A DNA stretch of 5,395 bases from NCBI GenBank assembly GCA_028819775.1, contig JAPPKV010000367.1, forward strand, positions 1,485 through 6,879. The letters are read 5' to 3'. The stretch's first letter is position 1. Each line of letters opens with the position of its first letter. This document shows positions 1 to 4,285 of the stretch, piece after piece. The notes beneath the pieces are model-generated. The model did no database searches, was not told where the DNA came from, and saw only the letters and a list, made by a program, of their open reading frames with translations. Made by a program: the position numbers and the translations under genes. Origin of the DNA: Gammaproteobacteria bacterium. Its GTDB lineage: Bacteria > Pseudomonadota > Gammaproteobacteria > Pseudomonadales > Azotimanducaceae_A.

Positions 1-208
1 TCATCTCGCCGCGCAGCGAGGCGCCGAGCTCCCTCATCTCTCCGCGCAGTTTCTCCTCGACGTGCCGCACGTCCGTCTTCGTGGCGAGGTTCGCGGTCGT
101 GTGTTCGTAGATGGCAATGGCGACACCTTCGGACGCCTGACGGTCCATCCCGAACTCCTGCTCAAGGCGACGGGCGGTCGAAAGCGTGTCCGGGGATACA
201 TCGGTCAT
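1..208 (-). CDS. DUF1640/CCDC90-like coiled-coil protein, C-terminus cut by window edge
   Basis: The minus strand reads MTDVSPDTLSTARRLEQEFG and continues open to the left edge, giving 69 residues of an incomplete protein. The N-terminal part (about residues 8-40) resembles the short helical module of bacterial DUF1640 proteins, in which a 'gene-family' segment followed by LATKxDV leads into a long amphipathic coiled coil. Here LATKTDVRHVEEKLRGEM (from about residue 43) starts such a charged heptad region. Members often end in a C-terminal membrane helix, which would lie outside the window. The function of the bacterial family is not established. I chose ATG at 208 because GAGGA (222-218) lies 9 nt upstream; in-frame ATGs at 214 and 217 sit too close to it. 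The family call is by eye from a short segment, so it is moderate only. Confidence 0.6.
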   Translation of the reverse strand, partial: MTDVSPDTLSTARRLEQEFGMDRQASEGVAIAIYEHTTANLATKTDVRHVEEKLRGEMRELGASLRGEM

Positions 209-273
209 GTTCATCATTCCTCGGGCTCCGGTAACAGCGGAACGGAGCGTCTGACCGCATGTGTCGTGCCGGC

Positions 274-303
274 CTTGTACCACCCGAATCCGCGCATTGT
301 CAA
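274..303 (-). promoter_or_regulatory. Putative sigma70-type promoter for the leftward DUF1640-like gene
   Basis: On the minus strand a perfect TTGACA (303-298) is followed by an 18-nt spacer and TACAAG (279-274), which matches 4 of 6 positions of TATAAT. Transcription would start near 267, leaving a leader of roughly 60 nt before the ATG at 208. The position and orientation fit the divergent arrangement with the rightward gene at 553. The evidence is sequence match only. Confidence 0.4.
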
Positions 304-489
304 AGAAACGCAATGGGCGTCGTCATTCGCGGCCGACTGTAGTCCCCTCCCATCAGGGCGAATAGCCGGTTTTCTCTCGAGTTTGCGTAGGAAATGTCGG
401 AAATCCGCGTCAGCGATCACCGCCAAATCCGTTTGACACCGGACCATCGTTGCAGCGGAGTCCGGCCCGGCGAATCACGTTGCTCGCCA

Positions 490-514
490 AGGGGACGGGA
501 CAAGCCCGTCCCCT
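490..514. repeat. REP-like perfect inverted repeat (10-bp stem, 5-nt loop)
   Basis: AGGGGACGGG (490-499) and CCCGTCCCCT (505-514) are exact reverse complements around the loop ACAAG. GC-rich palindromes with GACGGG/CCCGTC arms are a common form of dispersed extragenic repeat (REP/RAYT-type elements) in many bacteria. No second copy is present in this window, so the repeat status is inferred. No T-tract follows on either strand, which argues against an intrinsic terminator. It sits 38 bp before the start of the rightward gene. Confidence 0.6.
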
Positions 515-524
515 ACGGTACAAT
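497..524 (+). promoter_or_regulatory. Possible weak promoter for the ferredoxin-like gene
   Basis: TACAAT (519-524) differs from the -10 consensus at one position. GGGACA (497-502), 16 bp upstream, matches the -35 consensus at 4 of 6 positions. It overlaps the loop and right arm of the inverted repeat, so hairpin or cruciform formation or protein binding there could affect initiation. The predicted leader is about 20 nt. The -35 match is weak and the call is tentative. Confidence 0.28.
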
Positions 525-552
525 CGCATGTTGTGCCGTTCGCGATGGACCC

Positions 553-1404
553 ATGAGCGACGACCGCGTCTACTGCTCCGATCTGTGCCTGGCATCCGGC
601 GAGCCGATGCTAGGCACGGCGGTCGAGGTCGACGTTTGGTTGCTGCTCGAGTACAAGCCCGCGTGGAAGCCCAAGGCAATCGAGGACAACGACCTCGCGC
701 GTCGGACCCGCGATTGGCTCGACCGCACGCTGGCGGGCATTGCCGAAAGCGGGCGCAAAGCCCGTGCGCAGTTCATTCGGCGACCCGAACTCGATACCGA
801 CGAGACGACCCTGTTCATCGCGGAAGAAGGCACGCTGAAGCGTTTCCGCAGCCTCGGTTACGACGAAATCCAAGAACTGACTCTCGATTCAGCTCGCCTC
901 GAAGCGGTTCCGGAAACACATTACTTCGTGTGCACCAACGGTCAGCGCGACCTGTGCTGTGCGCGCTACGGACTTCCCGCCTACGCTGAACTCCGCACGC
1001 TAACGGGAGACCGCACCTGGCAAACGACGCACTTGGGTGGACACCGCTTCGCGCCCAACGTGCTGGTCCTGCCTCAGGGCGCAATCTACGGTCGGGTCTT
1101 CCCGGAAGAGATCGCGGCCTTCGTCGAGACCATCGAAACAGGCGCGTTGTCGACCGATCACCTCCGGGGTCGCTCGGCCTATTCGCCCGAGGCGCAGGTC
1201 GCCGAGGCGCTCCTCGACGGCGCGCAGAAGCTCCGGTCCGTTGACGGCGGCACGGTCACCTTCGAGACGGCGAACGGGATCGCCACCGTGGATGTTCAGC
1301 CAGCCTCGACACCCCTCGAGATCATCGCGAGCTGCGATAGAACGGAACCAGAAGCGGTATTCCCGCTGCAGCCGGTGGGGCGTCCACGCCGGGAAACCGC
1401 CTGA
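553..1404 (+). CDS. Sucrase/ferredoxin-like family protein (thioredoxin-fold [2Fe-2S] protein)
   Basis: This 283-residue protein matches the Suc_Fer-like family (PF06999), related to yeast Apd1. Signature segments are the N-terminal CSDLCLASGEPMLGTA (C8, C12), VCTNGQRDLCCARYG (C127, C135, C136), THLGGHRFAPNVLVLPQG (H160, H164) and a C-terminal SCDRTEPE (C261). In Apd1 two Cys spaced by nine and the two His of an HxxxH motif bind a [2Fe-2S] cluster. C127/C136 and H160/H164 have the same spacing here, so a bis-His non-Rieske cluster is likely. It is probably a soluble electron carrier or redox protein; there is no signal peptide or membrane helix. I chose ATG 553 because the family sequence begins there. 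The frame stays open upstream to an ATG at 394, but that extension crosses the inverted repeat and shows no family similarity. No strong Shine-Dalgarno precedes 553. Its last 83 bp overlap the convergent acyltransferase gene. Confidence 0.88.
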   Translation: MSDDRVYCSDLCLASGEPMLGTAVEVDVWLLLEYKPAWKPKAIEDNDLARRTRDWLDRTLAGIAESGRKARAQFIRRPELDTDETTLFIAEEGTLKRFRSLGYDEIQELTLDSARLEAVPETHYFVCTNGQRDLCCARYGLPAYAELRTLTGDRTWQTTHLGGHRFAPNVLVLPQGAIYGRVFPEEIAAFVETIETGALSTDHLRGRSAYSPEAQVAEALLDGAQKLRSVDGGTVTFETANGIATVDVQPASTPLEIIASCDRTEPEAVFPLQPVGRPRRETA

Positions 1405-2203
1405 GACCCTGGCGCATGCCGTAGACCACGAACCGGCGCAGCGTCCTGGCGAGTTCCGCCGGATCGCCGCTTGGCTCGAAGGGTTCGCCGACATCGATCC
1501 GGTATTTGCCGCCGCGCTTGTTGATTATCTCGCGGAACAAGGTCATGTCCTTGATCTCGCGATTCACGAACCAGGAAAGGTAGTAGAGCACCGAGTTGTG
1601 CCCGTTGACGTGCATCGGGACGATGGGAACACCGTGTTTTTGTGCCAGCGCAAACGCGGTCGCTTGCCAAGGCCGTTCCCAGAGCCCCAACGGCGTCGGG
1701 CGTGCCAGGCGTCCGGACGGGAAGATGACCACCAGCCGTTTCCGCTCGAACGCCCGCCGGGCCTGCCTGAGGGTCTCCCGGGTCTTGGCCATTGTCCGCG
1801 CTTCGTCCCGCCACTCCACCGGCACGATCATCTCCGAGAACCCGGGACAGATCCGGATGGCGTCGCGGTTGGCCAGGAAGGTGATGTCCATCCGCACCCG
1901 CTTCAGGGCCTCGTAGACGGCAATGCCGTCGGCGATGCCGGCCGGATGGTTTGCCGTAACGACCGCGCTACCGGTTCGCGGGATGTTCTCAAGTCCGGTC
2001 GCTGCGACCTCCATCGCAAGGGTCGCGCGCAGGTATTCCATGGCGTCATCCCCGGACATCGGCGCGATGATGTCGGCCATCGCCCGGGCCGTGTCGTAGA
2101 GGAGCAGCGGGTCGAGTCCGCGCCTCAGGAACGACCACAACGCGGGGTGGCGCATCAGCCGGGTCGCGCGCTCTTCGATCAACGTGTCGATGATGTGGGT
2201 CAT
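1322..2203 (-). CDS. PlsC-like lysophospholipid/hemolysin-type acyltransferase
   Basis: The 293-residue product carries the acyltransferase motifs in order. Motif I is ANHPAGIADG (84-93; H86 and D92 spaced as HX5D, as in hemolysin/OlsB-like members, rather than HX4D). Motif III is IFPSGR (160-165) and motif IV VPIVPMHV (192-199). GHNS (201-204) and a REIINKRG segment (224-231) are typical of the hemolysin-like acyltransferase branch. The expected reaction is transfer of an acyl chain from acyl-ACP or acyl-CoA to a lysolipid or lipid-like acceptor at the inner membrane face; the acceptor is unknown. I chose ATG 2203 because MTHIIDTLIEE looks like a natural N-terminus and starts 13 nt after the stop of the upstream dehydrogenase. 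An ATG at 2242 would overlap that gene. GAGG (2218-2215) overlaps the upstream TGA and is 11 nt from the start, so translational coupling is plausible. The C-terminus overlaps the convergent ferredoxin-like gene. Confidence 0.85.
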   Translation of the reverse strand: MTHIIDTLIEERATRLMRHPALWSFLRRGLDPLLLYDTARAMADIIAPMSGDDAMEYLRATLAMEVAATGLENIPRTGSAVVTANHPAGIADGIAVYEALKRVRMDITFLANRDAIRICPGFSEMIVPVEWRDEARTMAKTRETLRQARRAFERKRLVVIFPSGRLARPTPLGLWERPWQATAFALAQKHGVPIVPMHVNGHNSVLYYLSWFVNREIKDMTLFREIINKRGGKYRIDVGEPFEPSGDPAELARTLRRFVVYGMRQGLRRFPGVDAPPAAAGIPLLVPFYRSSR

Positions 2204-2216
2204 CGATGGGTCCGCC

Positions 2217-3260
2217 TCACAACGCCCGGGCAAGGGCCGCACAGAACTCCGTGGTCGTCGCCGTGCCGCCCTGGTCCGGCGTCAGCGCCGAGCCGTCGGC
2301 GTAGACCCGGGCCAGCGCGTCCTCGATCCGGGCCGCGGCAGTTTCGAGACCGAGATAGTCGAGCATCATCGTCGTCGACAGTATAGTCGCCGTCGGGTTG
2401 ATGATATTCCTGCCGGCGATGTCGGGCGCGGTGCCGTGGGCCGGTTCGAAGTAGGCGTAGTCCGCGCCGAAACAACCGCTTGCCGCGAGGCCCAGGCTGC
2501 CGAGCAGACCACCTGCCGCGTCGGACAGGATGTCGCCGTACTGGTTCGGCATCACCACCACGTCGAATCGCTCGGGCTCGCGGATCATCCGGCAGGCGAA
2601 GTCGTCGACGATGAACGACTCGAACTCGACGTCGGGGTAGTCGGCCGCGATCTCGCGCGCCATGGTAAGGAACAGGCCGTCGGTGTCCCGCAGCATGTTG
2701 TGCTTGGTCGCACAGGTCAGTTTCCGTTTTCGATCACGTCTAGTCGCCAGATCGAATGCGAACCTGACGACCCGCTCCGTGCCTTCCCGGGTGATCGCCT
2801 TGATAGCGTAGCGGCCGTCCCCCAGTTCGTGCACCGGTTTGCGAATCGTGCGTCCGACCAGGTTCAACGCGGCCAAGTCCGCGAGCGGTCCCTCGGCACC
2901 GACGTAGAGATCCTCGAGGTTCTCGCGCACGATCACGAAGTCGATGCCTTCCGGATGCCTCAACGGGCTCGCGCACCCCGGCAGGTATCGGCAGGGACGT
3001 ACGTTGGCGAAAGTCCCCTTGCCCCAGCGCAAGTAGCCGAGCGCCGCCCCGGACTTGCCGCTGGTGGAGCCGAACAGCGTCGTGTCGGCCGCATCGATGA
3101 CGGCCCGGGCCGAGTCGGGAAACGTCGAAGCGGCCGCGTCGCCCACCTCTGGATATACCCATGTCAGACCCAGTTGCAACGAATCGAGCAACCGGACCAC
3201 CGGACGCACCGCCTCCGGCGCGGCGTCGTCGCCCTCGATGACGGCGATGGTCTTGTTCAA
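2217..3260 (-). CDS. Isocitrate/isopropylmalate dehydrogenase family enzyme (NAD-type beta-decarboxylating dehydrogenase)
   Basis: This 347-residue protein has the usual length and motifs of the family. They are IAVIEGDDAAPE (5-16, usually GDGIGPE), LRWGKGTFANVRP (77-89, R78 and R88), RENLEDLYVG (112-121, R112, Y119), TKHNM (185-189, K186), IVDD (217-220), NQYGDILSD (239-247, metal-binding D243 and D247) and FEPAHGTAPDIAGRNIINP (271-289). The enzyme oxidises a 2-hydroxy dicarboxylate and decarboxylates it. D280 in HGTAPD is the position that favours NAD; NADP-type isocitrate dehydrogenases carry Lys there. The residues matching Ser113 and Asn115 of E. coli isocitrate dehydrogenase are A72 and L74, so citrate-cycle function is doubtful. 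No leuB neighbours (leuA/C/D) are present. Substrate is therefore open: isopropylmalate, homoisocitrate, tartrate or another hydroxyacid. The start is a TTG at 3260, with AGGA (3270-3267) 6 nt upstream; the frame stays open to 3509, but that part is not family-like. Confidence 0.88.
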   Translation of the reverse strand: MNKTIAVIEGDDAAPEAVRPVVRLLDSLQLGLTWVYPEVGDAAASTFPDSARAVIDAADTTLFGSTSGKSGAALGYLRWGKGTFANVRPCRYLPGCASPLRHPEGIDFVIVRENLEDLYVGAEGPLADLAALNLVGRTIRKPVHELGDGRYAIKAITREGTERVVRFAFDLATRRDRKRKLTCATKHNMLRDTDGLFLTMAREIAADYPDVEFESFIVDDFACRMIREPERFDVVVMPNQYGDILSDAAGGLLGSLGLAASGCFGADYAYFEPAHGTAPDIAGRNIINPTATILSTTMMLDYLGLETAAARIEDALARVYADGSALTPDQGGTATTTEFCAALARAL

Positions 3261-3272
3261 GGCGTGTCCTAA
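3260..3272 (-). promoter_or_regulatory. Ribosome binding site deciding the TTG start of the dehydrogenase gene
   Basis: On the minus strand TTAGGA (3272-3267) precedes the TTG codon whose first base is 3260, with a 6-nt spacer. The encoded MNKTIAVIEGDD aligns with the normal N-terminus of the family, and no in-frame ATG lies between this point and 3509. Confidence 0.65.
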
Positions 3273-3388
3273 GGTCGGTGTCCCCTTCGAGGAGTCTGTC
3301 GATTTGGCGCTTGAGCGGCAAGTGGCGTAGCGGTCGTCCGGCAGCGCACCACGGTTTGAACCGATCCGTTTTCGAGGGATCTCGGTGG
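3261..3388. other. 128-nt gap inside the leftward gene cluster
   Basis: This gap separates the selenoprotein stop (TAG, 3391-3389) from the TTG start of the dehydrogenase. It is long compared with the 15-nt and 13-nt gaps on either side of the cluster. I see only short weak inverted repeats (for example CGGT-TCAA-ACCG on the minus strand near 3350-3361), no terminator with a U-tract and no convincing -35/-10 pair. It could hold a secondary promoter or an RNA processing site, but the sequence does not show which. Confidence 0.4.
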
Positions 3389-4270
3389 CTATTCCGTACG
3401 AACCTGCCCCGTTGCGCGTAGGTGCGCACGGGCGGCTCTGCGTTCCTCGCCTGCCCGGCGCAAGGCCTCGACGTTGGCCTCGCTCACCTGGAAGTAGCCG
3501 TCCCGCCACGACTCGTCATCGCTCCATCGGTGGGGCAGGTTGACGACGGTACCCGGTTCGGCGGCTGTCTCGAACAGATCGATGGCAGCGGCGGCGATGG
3601 CGGCCTGGGTAGCCCGGTCGTACGGCTTGCCGCCGGGATTGCCGAGCGGGAAGTCCACGAACGCGAATCGAGGCACCCCACAGTGCGTGACAATGTCGCG
3701 GGCGGCGCCGAGGATCACCGTCGGGATGCCGTTGGACTCCAAGTGCCTGGCTACCAGACTCACGGTCTGGTGGCAGACCGGTCAGATCGGCACCAGCAAG
3801 GCGATGTCGGCGCTGTCCTCCCGGCAGCGGTTCAGGATTTCAGGCGCATCGGCTTCACGGGTACGGCGCTGGCTGTATTCCGTCGGTGCGCAATGGAACC
3901 GTCCGGCAAGTGCGCCGATGCGTCCCCGGCGCACGAGATCGTTGAGCACGTTGATCGGAAAGTACGACTCCCGGTCATTGAGGTGGGTGGCGGTTCGGTC
4001 CCAGGACAGGTCGTCGCCGTATAGTCGGGCCGGCGGCTCGCGGGTCGAACCGGACGCGACCTGGCGCGCATCCGACGCCTCGCGGTCGTAGAGCGCCATG
4101 GTGGTGATGAGGACAAGCGTCGAATCCGCGACGGGTTTGTGTAGCGGCGTGAAGGGGATGTCCTCGAAATGGGCCCAGGCATACGCCTTCTCGAAGCCCT
4201 GGGCCTCGTAGTAGCGCCGGGTGCGCTCCATGTAGCCGATGGGACCGGCCATCGTGCCCGTCGCCGCCAA
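3389..4270 (-). CDS. GrdB/PrdB-like reductase family selenoprotein with in-frame UGA (Sec163)
   Basis: Two ORF halves, 4270-3782 and 3781-3389, lie in the same frame and are separated by one TGA (3784-3782). Read through, they give 293 residues matching the glycine/sarcosine/betaine reductase selenoprotein B family (GRDB, PF07355). The N-terminal half has YMERTRRYYEAQGFEKAYAW (13-32), a STLVLITT strand (50-57), NDRESYFPIN (98-107) and LVRRGRIGALAGRF (112-125). The centre is DIALLVPI-U163-PVCHQ. The C-terminal half has VARHLESNGIPTVILG, VPRFAFVDFPLGNPGGKPYD and a charged C-terminal helix. Sec163 and C166 form a UxxC redox pair. GrdB and PrdB use such a site in reductive cleavage of amino acid substrates; this shorter branch has no known substrate that I can name. 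It lacks the GrdB motif UGTCTRCG. The start is TTG 4270, with GAGGT (4281-4277) 6 nt upstream; ATG 4252 or 4231 are alternatives. It lies 15 nt after the acyl-CoA dehydrogenase stop. Confidence 0.82.
3750..3774 (-). promoter_or_regulatory. Candidate bacterial SECIS element
   Basis: On the minus strand ACCAGAC (3771-3765) pairs perfectly with GTCTGGT (3759-3753) around the loop CGTGA (3764-3760). A C-A mismatch and two more pairs extend the stem to 3774/3750. The loop G is at the second position, 18 nt after the UGA. The published bacterial SECIS consensus asks for a small apical loop with a G among its first two bases, about 16-37 nt from the UGA, on a stem of at least 4 bp, and all of these conditions are met. 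It lies within the coding region, as expected for bacteria, and would be bound by SelB. Confidence 0.72.
3782..3784 (-). other. In-frame TGA read as selenocysteine codon (Sec163)
   Basis: The codon falls exactly where the family's redox motif needs its first Cys or Sec (U-P-V-C-H). The frame continues for 130 more codons of family-like sequence to a TAG. A SECIS-like hairpin follows. TGA is a true stop for four other genes in this window, so general reassignment is excluded. A nonsense mutation of a Cys codon or a sequencing error is the remaining alternative. Confidence 0.82.
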
Positions 4271-4281
4271 GTGAGGACCTC
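4270..4281 (-). promoter_or_regulatory. Ribosome binding site supporting a TTG start for the selenoprotein
   Basis: GAGGT (4281-4277, minus strand) stands 6 nt before TTG at 4270. The next in-frame ATG, at 4252, has no comparable Shine-Dalgarno sequence at the right distance. The site lies in the 15-nt gap after the acyl-CoA dehydrogenase stop, which suggests coupled translation. Confidence 0.5.
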
Positions 4282-4285
4282 GGGA

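Larger units (their letters stand above)
218..552. other. Divergent intergenic region of 335 nt
   Basis: This gap separates the leftward DUF1640-like gene from the rightward ferredoxin-like gene. It holds the putative leftward promoter (274-303), a REP-like perfect hairpin (490-514) and a possible rightward promoter overlapping that hairpin (497-524). Open frames cross it on both strands, but none shows a recognisable protein or a convincing ribosome binding site. I see no tRNA, riboswitch or IS end. The stretch 304-489 holds nothing I can assign. Confidence 0.6.

Noticed and set aside
214..447. Leftward 77-codon open frame in the intergenic region
   Set aside because: It has no Shine-Dalgarno and no recognisable sequence, and it spans the putative promoter of the next gene.
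433..461. TTGACA at 433-438 as a rightward promoter
   Set aside because: No acceptable -10 hexamer lies 15-19 bp downstream.
490..514. Intrinsic terminator
   Set aside because: The stem is strong, but no run of T follows on either strand, and the nearest gene ends do not point toward it.
394..552. N-terminal extension of the ferredoxin-like gene to the ATG at 394
   Set aside because: The extra 53 residues cross the palindrome, have no family similarity and show no better ribosome binding site; the conserved N-terminal CSDLC motif begins just after ATG 553.
1037..3272. Long rightward open frames antisense to the acyltransferase and dehydrogenase genes (1037-2386 and 2184-3272)
   Set aside because: They are Arg/Pro/Gly-rich shadows expected in GC-rich DNA, have no recognisable domain, and lie opposite clear enzyme genes.
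3261..3509. N-terminal extension of the dehydrogenase to 3509
   Set aside because: The added 83 residues overlap the selenoprotein C-terminus and are Arg/Gly-rich out-of-frame sequence, unlike any dehydrogenase N-terminus.
3782..3784. TGA read as tryptophan or glycine by a variant genetic code
   Set aside because: The ferredoxin-like, acyltransferase, IMDH-family and acyl-CoA dehydrogenase genes all end naturally at TGA, and tryptophan is encoded by TGG throughout.
3389..4270. Reading the GrdB-like locus as a pseudogene or two separate genes
   Set aside because: The halves share one frame, no other lesion is present, the TGA falls exactly at the redox motif, and a SECIS-like hairpin follows. 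No Shine-Dalgarno or plausible start suits a separate downstream gene.
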